Shown: positions 17,460 to 26,328 of the stretch, one piece after another
How positions within the stretch are numbered: position 1 is the first letter of the stretch
How the letters are laid out: each line of letters begins with the position of its first letter
Assembly (NCBI RefSeq): GCF_024648885.1
Contig: NZ_JANBBF010000013.1
Coordinates: 186,001 to 250,000, forward strand
Reading direction: 5' to 3'
Length of the DNA: 64,000 nt
Source: Prauserella salsuginis
Lineage (GTDB): Bacteria > Actinomycetota > Actinomycetes > Mycobacteriales > Pseudonocardiaceae
Made by a program: the position numbers and the translations under genes
The notes under the pieces: model-generated
Told to the model about the DNA's origin: nothing
The model's database searches: none
Seen by the model: the letters and a program-made list of their open reading frames with translations, nothing else

Positions 17460-17770
17460 CAGGCGATCCCCTCCCCGTTCACGTCGGACGTGTCACCGCT
17501 GGGCACGGCCTGCAGCGGACGTCCCTCGGTCTTGTCGCCGCGCTGACGGCGGGTGGCTTCGTGGCCGACCCACAGGGCCCCGGCCAGCACCGAAATCCCG
17601 GCCAGCCACCACGCCACCGTCACCGCCAGCAGCAGGGGCAGGCCGATCGCGGCCAGTTCGGCGATGTGCCAGCCCACCCACGCCACGGCCTGGTCGGTGC
17701 GGGTCGGCGCGTGCTCACGTCCGTCGTGGACAGTCAGCTCGCCGCGCCGATACGGCTGCAGCTCGGTCAT
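17459..17770 (-). CDS. Small AICE membrane protein (103 aa)
   Basis: Two hydrophobic segments (AELAAIGLPLLLAVTVAWWLAG and ISVLAGALWVG) between hydrophilic ends. ATG 17770 overlaps the stop of the previous gene by ATGA. It resembles spread-gene products by size and context only; no characterised family is recognised. It belongs to the run of overlapping membrane genes upstream of the translocase. Confidence 0.65.
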   Translation of the reverse strand: MTELQPYRRGELTVHDGREHAPTRTDQAVAWVGWHIAELAAIGLPLLLAVTVAWWLAGISVLAGALWVGHEATRRQRGDKTEGRPLQAVPSGDTSDVNGEGIA

Positions 17771-18066
17771 TTGCGGATCACCGCCCTTCGGGTCGCGTGG
17801 AAAGCCACCGACAGCAGCGTCAGCACGGGTGAGATCGCGGTCCCGGCGATCACGCCGAGCCCGACCAGCGACGGAGTGGTCCAGCCGCCCGCGGTCTCGC
17901 GGGTGACCAGCCACAGCACCATCGCCAGAGCAGCGGCGAACAGCACCGCCTGCACGGCCTCGATGCCGTCCTCACGGTCGATGTCAGCCTCGGTGACCAC
18001 CTCCGCGCCGCACTCGCACGTCTCAGCGTCCTCGGCGGCCGGGTGGGTGTTGTCAGGCGTAGACAC
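17767..18066 (-). CDS. Small AICE membrane protein with Cys pair (99 aa)
   Basis: A hydrophilic acidic start containing CECG, then two membrane helices (AVQAVLFAAALAMVLWLV and SLVGLGVIAGTAISPVLTLLSVAF) and a basic tail. GTG 18066 is preceded by GGGAGGACA; the frame is open to 18102. It overlaps both neighbours by a few bases, consistent with one translationally coupled operon. No family assignment. Confidence 0.65.
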   Translation of the reverse strand: MSTPDNTHPAAEDAETCECGAEVVTEADIDREDGIEAVQAVLFAAALAMVLWLVTRETAGGWTTPSLVGLGVIAGTAISPVLTLLSVAFHATRRAVIRK

Positions 18067-18307
18067 GGGTGTCCTCCCGGGAAGTCGTGGTGTTCTCGGC
18101 AAAGAAGTGGTTGATCGGCCCGTCGGGCGCCTGGCTGGCCTGGCGGGTGGCGAACCCGTCGGCCCGGCGCATGCCCACCTCCAGCACCCGCGCGGCCAGC
18201 ACGAGCGGGATGCGGATCAGGTGCAGGACCAGGAACAGGGCGACCGCGGCGGCGAAGCGCAGCAGCGCACCGGTGCCGTAGCGGGCCAGTACGTCGAAGC
18301 TCGACAT
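18053..18307 (-). CDS. Small AICE membrane protein (84 aa)
   Basis: One strong hydrophobic helix (ALLRFAAAVALFLVLHLIRIPLVLAARVL) and a polar tail ending NHFFAENTTTSREDTRVYA. Its start shares a base with the stop of the upstream gene (TGATG), and its 3' end overlaps the next gene by 14 bp. Function unknown; context suggests a transfer or spread accessory role. Confidence 0.6.
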   Translation of the reverse strand: MSSFDVLARYGTGALLRFAAAVALFLVLHLIRIPLVLAARVLEVGMRRADGFATRQASQAPDGPINHFFAENTTTSREDTRVYA

Positions 18308-18696
18308 CACACGCTCCGTCCCGCATCGAGGTCGGCGCGCTGCAGCTCCATCGCGGCCATGAGTTCGAGAACCTCGGCCTCGCCGGCGTGGAAGACCACC
18401 TGTGGGTCGGCCACATCGCCGGTGGCGTGCTCCCACAACTTGGCCCGTTCCCAGTGCGCCAAGGCCCGCTCACGCAGCCGCTCAGCCACACGAGCGGCCG
18501 ATACCTGCTCGATCAGGGCGTTCAGCGCCTCCGGGGTGTAGACCACCTCGTCGGTCGTCGCGTGCGGCGTGCGGTTGCGTAGCATCGGGGTCCTTCCCTT
18601 CGAAGGTGTTCGTGTCTGGTTGGGAAGCCCCGGCGCGGTGGCGTTCTTGGTCGGATGTGCCGCGCCGGGGTCATCAGCGAGCAGGAGGCGGGTCAT
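18307..18696 (-). CDS. AICE helical protein (129 aa)
   Basis: The C-terminal 90 residues are confidently coding: VYTPEALNALIEQVSAARVAERLRERALAHWERAKLWEHA followed by a helical tail LELMAAMELQRADLDAG. Two starts are possible. ATG 18696 overlaps the upstream stop by ATGA and has a perfect AAGGAGG, so I prefer it; ATG 18585, with GGAAGG, would give 92 residues and drop a low-complexity leader. Function unknown. Confidence 0.6.
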   Translation of the reverse strand: MTRLLLADDPGAAHPTKNATAPGLPNQTRTPSKGRTPMLRNRTPHATTDEVVYTPEALNALIEQVSAARVAERLRERALAHWERAKLWEHATGDVADPQVVFHAGEAEVLELMAAMELQRADLDAGRSV

Positions 18697-18881
18697 CGCT
18701 TGCCCTCCTTGTGGATGCGGTCGCAGGCCGGGCAGCGCGGACCGGGCAGCTTGAACAGCCGCCACGTTTCGGTCTCGTACTCACCGGCTTCGGCGGTGGC
18801 CCCGCACAGTGCGGTGATGCGGCCTGACCACCACGACTTGTGCTTCTTCAGGTGCACCAACGGTTGGTTCTTCTTGCCCAT
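18693..18881 (-). CDS. Small Cys-containing AICE protein (62 aa)
   Basis: A basic 62-residue protein with ALCGAT near the middle and a GPRCPACDRIH motif near the end, which could form a small zinc-binding knuckle. Its stop overlaps the following start by ATGA. No signal peptide or membrane segment. Function unknown, though zinc-ribbon peptides of this size recur in AICE accessory regions. Confidence 0.6.
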   Translation of the reverse strand: MGKKNQPLVHLKKHKSWWSGRITALCGATAEAGEYETETWRLFKLPGPRCPACDRIHKEGKR

Positions 18882-18894
18882 GGCGGTGTCTCCC

Positions 18895-19155
18895 TCAGAG
18901 GTTGTGCAGGTAGGTGGCGGTGGCGTCCTGGGCGGCCGACACGAGCGGCTGCAGCTGCGAGAGCTGTTCCAGACCGGTGCCGTAGAGCCCGCCTGCCTCG
19001 GCAATGGCCGGGTGGTTGCTGCCCTGGGCGGCCTGGGCGATCTGGCCGCGGATCGTGTCCAGTTCCTGGGTGGCCTGGGCCAGTAGCCCGAGTACGGCGG
19101 TGGCCTGTTCGTTGGTGGCGGCCAGGTGTGCGCGGATCTCGTCGATGCTCGACAT
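18895..19155 (-). CDS. WXG100-like helical protein, paralog 1 (86 aa)
   Basis: An all-helical 86-residue protein (MSSIDEIRAHLAATNEQ...YLHNL). It is clearly homologous along its length to the module encoded at 19198-19458 (MTGIDEVRAVLAAAAEG...YTNTL): both share the S/TGIDEVRAxLAA start, a central E-A-G region and a Y-x-N-L end. The pair arose by tandem duplication. Two-helix hairpins of this size are seen in DUF6244-type AICE proteins; function unknown. Confidence 0.7.
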   Translation of the reverse strand: MSSIDEIRAHLAATNEQATAVLGLLAQATQELDTIRGQIAQAAQGSNHPAIAEAGGLYGTGLEQLSQLQPLVSAAQDATATYLHNL

Positions 19156-19197
19156 GGGGTGTGTGTTCTCCCTTGTGTGTGGCGAAAAAGCGGGTGG

Positions 19198-19458
19198 TCA
19201 GAGGGTGTTGGTGTAGTCGTGCAGAGCGGCGGCGATGGCCTCGGAACGGGCCACGAGTTCGCGGATCTGCTCGGCCAGTGCGCGGTATCCGGTGATGGCC
19301 TCGGCCACGGCCGGGGCCGAGCTGCCCGCGGCGGCGCCCTCGACGTGGGCGGCGGCCAGTTCGTAGGACAGGGCGGCCCGGTTGAGCAGGTGTTCGTGCT
19401 GGCTGTTGCCCTCGGCAGCCGCGGCGAGCACGGCGCGGACCTCGTCAATGCCGGTCAT
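19198..19458 (-). CDS. Internal start: WXG100-like helical protein, paralog 2 (86 aa)
   Basis: ATG 19458 is preceded by TCTGGAGG at ideal spacing and would yield an 86-residue protein matching the adjacent paralog end to end. The same codons also form the C-terminus of the DUF4097-like fusion. Whether one or both products are made cannot be read from sequence; loss of a stop codon between formerly separate genes is the simplest history. Confidence 0.6.
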   Translation of the reverse strand: MTGIDEVRAVLAAAAEGNSQHEHLLNRAALSYELAAAHVEGAAAGSSAPAVAEAITGYRALAEQIRELVARSEAIAAALHDYTNTL

Positions 19459-20397
19459 GGCAGAACCTCCAGAAGAAGCAGACGGACGGGAACTCGCGTC
19501 GGCGCCTCGTGTCGGCGCGGGTGCGGGGGTGGGGTCCGGTGCCGGGGCGGGCCGCGGGACGGTGCGGCGGCGGACCTGGCCGGAGACGGTCTTGACCGAC
19601 TCGTCGACGTGCACGCCCTCCAGGGCCGAGACGGTCACGTCACCGGAGGTGGAGCGGGCATTGAGTGTCGAGTCGTCGGTGGCATGCACCGCCACGTCAC
19701 CGGAAGTGCTGCGCACGTGGGCCGTTCCGGCCAGTGAGCGCACCGCGACATCGCCGGACACGCTGTGGGCGCGCAGATCGCCGGTGTGGGCGACCGACAC
19801 CCGCCCCGAGGTGGTGCGCACCTCCGCACTGCGGGCCCGGTCAACCTCCACCCCGCCGGAGACGGTGGCGGCCTCGACACTGGCCAACTCGCCCGTGGTG
19901 TGCAGGCTCGCCGACCCGCCGGAAAGCTTCACGGCCGAGTCCTCGGGCAGATGGGCCACCACCCGCACCCCGGACGAACCACCCGAGATGACCTGGCCAT
20001 TCGAGATGACCGTCGAGCCGCCGGAGATGACCGCGCCGTTGACGACGGTGCCGCCGCCGGTGTTGACCACCGAACCGTTGCCCTGAATCACCGTGTTGAC
20101 CACGTTCGACGAGCCGACCGCGACGTAGGAACCGCCGCCGATCGAGGTCGGGCCCGTCGGGCCGACGGTCTGCACGCTGCCGCCGTCGTCGTCGGGCAGG
20201 CGCACCGACAGCCGGTCGCCCTCCGAGTCGATGCGGGCCCGCTCGATCAGCCGCTCCGCAGCAGCATCGCCCGGGGTCAGCGGTTCGAGCGTGACGCGGG
20301 CGGTGTCGGTCTGCCCGGCCCGCACCTGCACCTCACCCGCCGCGGCGTCCACCGCGAACCGAGCCGCACCCTGCTGGGCGTGTTCCTGCTCGCGCAT
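19198..20397 (-). CDS. DUF4097-like beta-strand repeat protein fused to a WXG100-like domain
   Basis: The frame from ATG 20397 encodes a beta-helical repeat protein: Gly/Ser/Val strands such as VNTGGGTVVNGAVISGGSTVISNG, then (T/V)SG(D/R)V repeats (RTTSGRVSVAHTG, SVSGDVAVRSL, RSTSGDVAVHA). A Pro/Ala linker follows and, without any stop, the 86-residue helical module paralogous to the neighbouring gene. A GGAGG and ATG at 19458 inside the frame would let the helical module also be made alone. No signal peptide is evident. The start overlaps the upstream stop (TGATG). Confidence 0.72.
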   Translation of the reverse strand: MREQEHAQQGAARFAVDAAAGEVQVRAGQTDTARVTLEPLTPGDAAAERLIERARIDSEGDRLSVRLPDDDGGSVQTVGPTGPTSIGGGSYVAVGSSNVVNTVIQGNGSVVNTGGGTVVNGAVISGGSTVISNGQVISGGSSGVRVVAHLPEDSAVKLSGGSASLHTTGELASVEAATVSGGVEVDRARSAEVRTTSGRVSVAHTGDLRAHSVSGDVAVRSLAGTAHVRSTSGDVAVHATDDSTLNARSTSGDVTVSALEGVHVDESVKTVSGQVRRRTVPRPAPAPDPTPAPAPTRGADASSRPSASSGGSAMTGIDEVRAVLAAAAEGNSQHEHLLNRAALSYELAAAHVEGAAAGSSAPAVAEAITGYRALAEQIRELVARSEAIAAALHDYTNTL

Positions 20398-20825
20398 CAG
20401 GACCACCGCCCCGAACGCTCGCCGCAGCGCAGCGCCACCGCCGTGGTCACCAGCGACGCGGCGACCGAGATCAGCCGGTGCGCGGCCTGGTCCATCTCCA
20501 TCAACGCCGTGCCCGGGCCGCCCTCGTCAACGACGCCCTCCCGGCGCTGCACGGTGGCGTGCGCCAGGTAGCCGCCCTTGTTGGCGAGCTTGCTGCGCAG
20601 GAACTTCTTGAACGGCTCGCGCCGGTCGATGACGTAGTGCGTGGCGGCGTTGATCGCGTGGCCGGTCAGCCACGCCCGCACCGGCACCCGATGCCCCAGT
20701 ACCCGCGTCACGGCCCACCCGGCCGCGGCCTGACCCGCGGTGTAGGTCGCCACATGACGAGCGCAGTGCCTGGCACCCTCGCGGCCCGGCTCGCCCTTAC
20801 CCGCGGCATCCGCCGAGGACTGCAC
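20397..20825 (-). pseudogene. DUF3307-like membrane protein, 5'-truncated by the nested transposon
   Basis: The surviving part reads VQSSADAAGKGEPGREGARHC... then membrane helices and the conserved NAATHYVIDRREPFKKFL and MEMDQAAHRL blocks. It is homologous to the intact DUF3307-like gene at 26867-27343, which has THALLDRRWPVRWLL and YAADQALHGL at matching places. About 35 N-terminal residues (the first membrane helix and the ADH motif) are missing; upstream sequence is the end of the recombinase-trio element. GTG 20825 is formally a start but has no Shine-Dalgarno sequence. The 3' end still overlaps the next gene by TGATG. Confidence 0.7.
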
Positions 20826-20933
20826 GATCTTTGGCGCTGCTTCTTGGTCGTGTAGCGGATGTGTCGGTTGGCTGCTCGCGACACGGTTGTTAGCTGCTGA
20901 CAGTGAGGGTGTCTCGTTCGTAGGTTGCGCTGC

Positions 20934-22394
20934 GTGTTGTTGCACTTCTACGAGTCGACGGGCTGGCAGCCCTGGGGTGTGGGCGAGCGCCCGGTGATCC
21001 CGGAGGGGATGCCGGTGCTGATCGACGAGGACTTCCAGTTCGAGGACGCGGCGGGTCCGCGGCCGAGTCGTGCGGTGAACGCGTGGCTGCGGTCGCTGCC
21101 GTCCAGCGGAGCGCCGGCGGCGAACACCTGGCGGGTGTACGCGCAGGCATTGCGGGATTGGTTGGTACATCTGGGTTTGCATGGGCTTTCCCCTTTCTCG
21201 TGTCGGGTGGATTTGGTGGCGGCGCTGGGGACGTACGCGGATCGCCGGCTGTGCGGGCCGGTGTCCGAGCGGCTGGCGGGGTCGTCGTGGGGCGTGCAGA
21301 TGACGGCAGTGGCCGCCTTCTACGAGTGGGCCGAGGCCGAGGGCTACGCCGAGGCCGCGCCGTTCACGACGGCGGTGGTGCAGCGGGTGACCGATGAGCG
21401 GGTGCGGGCGGTTCGTCGGAATTACGCGAAGCTGCGGCGGGCGAAGCCGCACGTGGGGATCAAGTACGTGCAGGCCGATTTCGCTGAGCTGTTCTGCCGG
21501 TCGCTGGCCGGGTTGGCCCCGGACGGCATGGAGAACCCGGCGTTCCGGGGCTGGTATCCGGGCCGCAACTCCGCAGTGGCGCGGCTGGTGCTGTCCACCG
21601 GGCTGCGCCGGCGGGAGTTCACTCACCTGCTGGTGCACGAAGTGCCGCCGCTGCCGTCCGAGCCGACCGAGGTGCCGATCCTGTTCCCGGTGCCCGAGCT
21701 GGCCGCGAAAGGGCGAAGGCCCCGCCTGACCTGGATCGACTACGACGCCCTGGTCGCGGTGCACACCTACATGCGGCTGGAGCGGGCCGTGTCCGCCGCG
21801 TCGGCGTCCTGGCGGCCGGAGGACCCGCTGGTGGTGACCGAGCCGGACTTGTTCGGCGCTCGGGTCAACGGCCGGCGCACGGCCTGGTCGGCGTTGACCC
21901 CGGCGGAACGGCGCCGTCTGGTCGAGCCTGGTGGCGGGTCGAGTTTGCTGGCGATCAGTCGGGGCGGTCGGCCGTTCCTGGACTGGGCGACGGTGTTCCG
22001 CCGCGCCTCGCGGCGCATCCGGGCGAGCGTGGAGCCGCGGTTCCCGGACGTGCACCCGCACCGGCTGCGGCATTCGTTCGCGATGGCCACGCTGGAACGG
22101 CTGGTCACCGGCCACTACCAGCGGGCCGCCGAGCTGGTGGCCGCGGCGGGCGGGGACGCCGCGCTCGCCTTCTACCTGACCAAGGCCGACCCGCTGGAGA
22201 TCCTGCGGGACCTGCTCGGCCACTCGTCGGTGACCACAACGGAGATCTACCTCAAGCGCTTGGACGTGCACCGCATCTACCGGGCCGCATACGAACGCGC
22301 TGGGCAACGCGCAGGGCAGGTGGACCCGGCTGTGGACGCCGAGGTGGATGCGGAGTTCGCCGACGAGTTCGGCGAGTCCGGGGAGGAGGTCTGA
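20934..22394 (+). CDS. Tyrosine recombinase 1 of trio (TnpA-like)
   Basis: About 486 residues with a complete catalytic set: Arg in STGLRRREFTHL (near 225), HPHRLRHSFAM (near 375), LLGHSSVTTTEIYLKR with the nucleophile Tyr (near 437). An N-terminal core-binding domain precedes. Its C-terminus is acidic. The start is uncertain: GTG 20934 is used, TTG 20925 and ATG 21009 are alternatives with imperfect sites. The stop overlaps the next start (TGATG) with GAGGAGG in front, so the trio is co-translated. Confidence 0.85.
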   Translation: MLLHFYESTGWQPWGVGERPVIPEGMPVLIDEDFQFEDAAGPRPSRAVNAWLRSLPSSGAPAANTWRVYAQALRDWLVHLGLHGLSPFSCRVDLVAALGTYADRRLCGPVSERLAGSSWGVQMTAVAAFYEWAEAEGYAEAAPFTTAVVQRVTDERVRAVRRNYAKLRRAKPHVGIKYVQADFAELFCRSLAGLAPDGMENPAFRGWYPGRNSAVARLVLSTGLRRREFTHLLVHEVPPLPSEPTEVPILFPVPELAAKGRRPRLTWIDYDALVAVHTYMRLERAVSAASASWRPEDPLVVTEPDLFGARVNGRRTAWSALTPAERRRLVEPGGGSSLLAISRGGRPFLDWATVFRRASRRIRASVEPRFPDVHPHRLRHSFAMATLERLVTGHYQRAAELVAAAGGDAALAFYLTKADPLEILRDLLGHSSVTTTEIYLKRLDVHRIYRAAYERAGQRAGQVDPAVDAEVDAEFADEFGESGEEV

Positions 22395-24115
22395 TGCCGG
22401 CCTGGGTGCTGGACGATCCGCTCGCGGTGACCTTCCGGCTGCCGCGCGACGAGCCGCTGACGATGGGACTGGACGACCTGCCGAACCCGGCGCTGGCGCG
22501 GGATCTGGCGGTGGGCGTGACGCGGCTGGCGCATCCGCACGGCCCGATCGCCCGCGCGGGCACGGCGACCCAGTACGTCCGGACGGCACGGCGGATGGTG
22601 CGCGAGCTGCACGCCGAGGGGTTCATCGGCGGGGCCGCGCAGCTGCGCCGCACAGTGCTGGTCGCCTACTGGCTGCGCGGGCATTACGGCGTCGAGCACC
22701 GCACCCGGCGGATGCTGCGGGCGCTGGAGGAAGCCGCCCCGGTGCTGCCGCCGGAGACCCGCGATCTGGTGCTGGGGCGCAACTTCAAGAAGCCGCCGCC
22801 GAACACGCCGCTGCCGCCCTACACCCCCGGCGAGTGGTCCCGGCTGCTGGACACCTGCCGGGTGCTGATCCGCCAGTCCTGGCGAGCCCACCAGCGGATC
22901 GTCCCGATCGCCGAGGCCGGCGCCGACCCGGCGGTGGCCGGGTGGTCGGAGCCGAACATCGCGTGGTTGCTGCGTCGCTGGGGGCCGGTCGGCCGCCCGG
23001 CGGTGGCTGAGCATCTGGGCACCACGATCCGGCGGATCAGCATACTGGGCGGGTTGCCCGAGGTCCGGGACGCCCTGTTCCCCGCGATGGACGTGGTGAT
23101 CGCCTACCGGCTGCTGCTGGGCGCCTACACCGGCATCGTCCCGGACGGCCTGGACGGGCTCGACCTCGGCGACATCGACTGGGCAGGGGACGACACCGTG
23201 CTGCTGAGCTACCTCAAGGGCCGCACTGGCGACGAGAGCCTGACGTTGTCTCCGCGGGCGAGTCGGCTGCTGCGGCAGTGGCTGCGGCACAGCGAGCTGC
23301 TGCGCGGCCACGCCGCGCCGGAGGTCCGGGATCGGTTCTGGCTGGCCGCGACCTACCAGCGCACGGCCGCGCCGCCGGGATTCAGCGACTGCATGCTGCG
23401 CAAGTGGATCGCCCACCACGAAGTGCGCGGCGACGACGGGGAGCCGTTGACGCTGCACAAGCATCGCGTCCGCACCACCTACCATGCCGAACGCGCCACC
23501 CAGGGCTGGTCCGGGCACGCCACGATCGACCCGAACCACTCCGCGCAGGCCGAGGGCGACCGTTACCTGGCGGTGGCCACGCCCGCGCAGCAGGCGGCGG
23601 TGAATGCGATCATCACCGACGCGCAGGCCGACCTGCTGCGCCGGGCCGAACGCCCCACGGTGCTCACCGACGACGACACCGTCGAACTGGTCGCGCAGTT
23701 CCCGGAGCAGGCCGCCGGGCTGGTGCTGGACGAGACGGTGCTGCGGGAACTGGTCGGCGGTCAGCGGGACGTGTTCACCGCGGCCTGCGCGGACCAGCTC
23801 GTCGGGCTGCACGGCCCGAAGGGCAAGCCCTGCCCGGCGAGGCCGTGGGTCTGCCTGCTCTGCCCGCTGGCGGTGTTCGCGCCCCGGCATCTGCCGAACC
23901 TGTTGCGGCTCAAGGCGTTCTTCGCCCGCCAGTTCCGGCAGATGCCGCGCGAGCAGTTCGCCGCCGTGTTCGGCCCCTACGCGCACCGGCTGTCGGCCGA
24001 GGTCCTGCCCCGCTTCGCCCCGGCCGCGATCGAGCAGGCCGGGCAGCAGGTCGCCGACGTCGATGCCGAGCTGCCGCTGCGGCCCGAGGAAGCCACCGAG
24101 GAGGCCGCGTGGTGA
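22394..24115 (+). CDS. Tyrosine recombinase 2 of trio, degenerate catalytic Arg-I
   Basis: 573 residues. The C-terminal recombinase fold retains HKHRVRTTY (near 355), WSGHATIDPN and a terminal Tyr (EGDRYLA, near 390), but the position of the first catalytic Arg reads AYTGIVPDGLDGLDL: the TGxRxxE motif is lost. A Cys-containing tail (KPCPARPWVCLLCPLAVF) follows, as seen in Tn554-type TnpB relatives. The loss suggests a structural or accessory role in a mixed recombinase complex, not independent cleavage. It overlaps the third gene by GTGA. Confidence 0.83.
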   Translation: MPAWVLDDPLAVTFRLPRDEPLTMGLDDLPNPALARDLAVGVTRLAHPHGPIARAGTATQYVRTARRMVRELHAEGFIGGAAQLRRTVLVAYWLRGHYGVEHRTRRMLRALEEAAPVLPPETRDLVLGRNFKKPPPNTPLPPYTPGEWSRLLDTCRVLIRQSWRAHQRIVPIAEAGADPAVAGWSEPNIAWLLRRWGPVGRPAVAEHLGTTIRRISILGGLPEVRDALFPAMDVVIAYRLLLGAYTGIVPDGLDGLDLGDIDWAGDDTVLLSYLKGRTGDESLTLSPRASRLLRQWLRHSELLRGHAAPEVRDRFWLAATYQRTAAPPGFSDCMLRKWIAHHEVRGDDGEPLTLHKHRVRTTYHAERATQGWSGHATIDPNHSAQAEGDRYLAVATPAQQAAVNAIITDAQADLLRRAERPTVLTDDDTVELVAQFPEQAAGLVLDETVLRELVGGQRDVFTAACADQLVGLHGPKGKPCPARPWVCLLCPLAVFAPRHLPNLLRLKAFFARQFRQMPREQFAAVFGPYAHRLSAEVLPRFAPAAIEQAGQQVADVDAELPLRPEEATEEAAW

Positions 24116-26328
24116 CCCCGTTGTCCCCTCCCGAGGGAGCGGTGGCCGGTGGTTCGCTGTTCGCCGGGGTCGACGTCGCCGAGTTCGCCGGGCTGCGCTG
24201 GACACCCGGCGCCGCCCGCCCCCGATTCGAGCAGGACACCTGGTCGTTTCAAGGCTGGGCCGACGCCTCAATGCAGATGCGCGCAGCGGAGAAACGCTGG
24301 CAGTTCGGGCTGATCCGCAACCCGCGCTGGCGCACCGTCGCCAAGGAACTGGCGCTGGCCTGGCTGCATCCGGCCGACGAACGGGTCGTGATCTTGCCTG
24401 CTGCGCGCCGCACCGCGTGTCATCCCCGCACCTGCCACTCCCGGCTGTTCCACCTGACGTTCTGGTTCAACTGGCTGACCGACCGCGGCATCAGCAGCCT
24501 GGCCGAGGTCGGCCAGCACGAGGTCGAGGTGTTCCTGCGGGACTACAGCGAGATCAAGGACGCGGACGGGAATGTGCTGCGCGCCAAGAAGAACCGCACC
24601 CTGGTCACGATCGTCAAGGTGATCCAGTCGATCGCGGACTACGCGCCGCTGCTGTCGGCCGACCGCTACCGCGACGACTTCCGACCCTGGGGCGCGCGCA
24701 CGCCGGGACGGGTTCTGGGGACTCCCTGCCGCCCGCCGAACAGCACGCCGCCGTTGCCGGACGAGGTGCTGCACCCGGTGCTGTCCGCTGCGCTCTACAT
24801 CGTCGACACCCTCGGCCCGCACCTGCTGGACCTGCTGAACACGGTGGCCGAGCAGCGGAACCGGGTCGCCGGGCTGCGCCGGAACCTGCCGCCGGGCATG
24901 GACCAGGTCCTGCCCGGCGTGATGGCCCGGCTGCTGGTGCGCGAGTACGTCGAGCCCAACCGTCCGTTGCCCGAGCTGGACACCGGCAGCATCCGCCGAC
25001 GCCTGCGGGAACGCGGGTGGTCCCCGGAGGATCCGCTGCTGCGGGTCAACTTCGCGCCGTTGGCCAACCAGCTCGGAGCCCAGCGGCTGACCGGGCCCGA
25101 GATCGAGCTGGTCCGCCCATCGATTCGGGCCGCGCTGGATCAGGTGGGCCTGGCCCCGCCGTGGTGTCGCGACGCGCCCACGGTTGCCCGCGCACACGAC
25201 GGCACCCTGGTGCCCTGGAGCGAGCCCAGGCAGGGCGGCCCCGAGCTGGACGGGCTGCGCTGGCTGTGTTTCAACGCGGCGCTGATCGCCGTTGCCGCGC
25301 TGACCGGGATGCGCAACAGCGAGCTGATGGAGCTGACCATCGGCGGACGACACACCGAGCAGGTCGCCGACGACCTGGCCCGTCACTACCTGCACAGCAA
25401 GGTCGTCAAGGGCCGCCGCTGGGGCGGCGAGCCCGATGAATGGGTCGTGGTCGAGCAGGCATACCGCGCCGCGGAGTTCGCCGAACGTCTCGCCGCGCAC
25501 TGCGGGCGCCCTGCCGAGCCCGGCGCCGCGCTGTTCGGCCGGTTCAGCTCGTTCCGGCACGGCCTCTACGCCCACTTCCGGGACTGGGTGAACGATCCGG
25601 CCGGCGGCGGCCGGCTCGGGCTGGCCCCCATCCCGGACCATCCGGTCACGCTGCGAGCGTTGCGCCGGACGCTCGCGCTCGAGCTGGCCGCACGCCCCGG
25701 CGGGGTCATCGCGGCGAAGGTGGCGCTCAAACACATCTCGATCAGCACCACCGAGGGCTACTCGCACCGGCCGGACGGGGCGCAGGCGGTGTTCCACGCC
25801 GAGTGGAAAGCCGCCGCGGCCAAGGAAAACCTGCGGTCGGCCGTCGAGGCGTTCCGCGAATTCCAGGCCGGGCAGATGCCCGCCGGGCCCGGCGCCGCGC
25901 GGCTGGTCGAGACGTTCACCGCCGTCGACGCCGCCCTGGCCGAGCAGGCCCGCGCGAATCCGTCCGTGGTCGACAGCGACCGGCAGGTCGAGCTGCTGCT
26001 CAAGGCCAAGGCCGCCACCCTGCATCCGGGCGCGGCGAACTACTGCTGGTTCGATGACCCCAGCCAGGCGCTCTGCCTCAAGCTCGCTGGTGTCACCGAA
26101 GCAAGCACGCCGCTGGCCGGAATGTGTGACAGCGCCCGCTGCCCGCAGGCCACGCACCACGCACAGCACCGGCCGGTCTGGGTCACCATCGCCGACAACA
26201 CCAGCGAGCTGCTGGACAGCCGCCGCATCCCCGCCGGCGAGAAGCACCGGCTCAAGGCCGAACATCAACGCGCACGAGCAGTGATCGACCAGATCGACCG
26301 CGCCGCCGGCGACGACGGGAGCAGGTGA
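24112..26328 (+). CDS. Tyrosine recombinase 3 of trio (TnpB-like, 738 aa)
   Basis: A large recombinase. The N-terminal 390 residues include an unusual DNA-binding region with a conserved HPRTCHSRLFHLTFWFNWL stretch; the catalytic part has LTGMRNSELMEL (Arg-I and Glu), TLRALRRTLALEL and LKHISISTTEGYSHR with the Tyr. The usual His of the HxxR box is replaced (VTLRALRR). The tail carries Cys residues (NYCWFDDPSQALCLK...MCDSARCPQATHH) that could bind zinc. The GTG start lies in a GTGA overlap, so translation depends on the preceding gene. Confidence 0.83.
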   Translation: MTPLSPPEGAVAGGSLFAGVDVAEFAGLRWTPGAARPRFEQDTWSFQGWADASMQMRAAEKRWQFGLIRNPRWRTVAKELALAWLHPADERVVILPAARRTACHPRTCHSRLFHLTFWFNWLTDRGISSLAEVGQHEVEVFLRDYSEIKDADGNVLRAKKNRTLVTIVKVIQSIADYAPLLSADRYRDDFRPWGARTPGRVLGTPCRPPNSTPPLPDEVLHPVLSAALYIVDTLGPHLLDLLNTVAEQRNRVAGLRRNLPPGMDQVLPGVMARLLVREYVEPNRPLPELDTGSIRRRLRERGWSPEDPLLRVNFAPLANQLGAQRLTGPEIELVRPSIRAALDQVGLAPPWCRDAPTVARAHDGTLVPWSEPRQGGPELDGLRWLCFNAALIAVAALTGMRNSELMELTIGGRHTEQVADDLARHYLHSKVVKGRRWGGEPDEWVVVEQAYRAAEFAERLAAHCGRPAEPGAALFGRFSSFRHGLYAHFRDWVNDPAGGGRLGLAPIPDHPVTLRALRRTLALELAARPGGVIAAKVALKHISISTTEGYSHRPDGAQAVFHAEWKAAAAKENLRSAVEAFREFQAGQMPAGPGAARLVETFTAVDAALAEQARANPSVVDSDRQVELLLKAKAATLHPGAANYCWFDDPSQALCLKLAGVTEASTPLAGMCDSARCPQATHHAQHRPVWVTIADNTSELLDSRRIPAGEKHRLKAEHQRARAVIDQIDRAAGDDGSR

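Noticed and set aside
20397-22589. 730-codon minus-strand frame across the first recombinase
   Set aside because: It is an antisense shadow of a clearly coding recombinase; only its last 143 codons (20397-20825) show real protein similarity.
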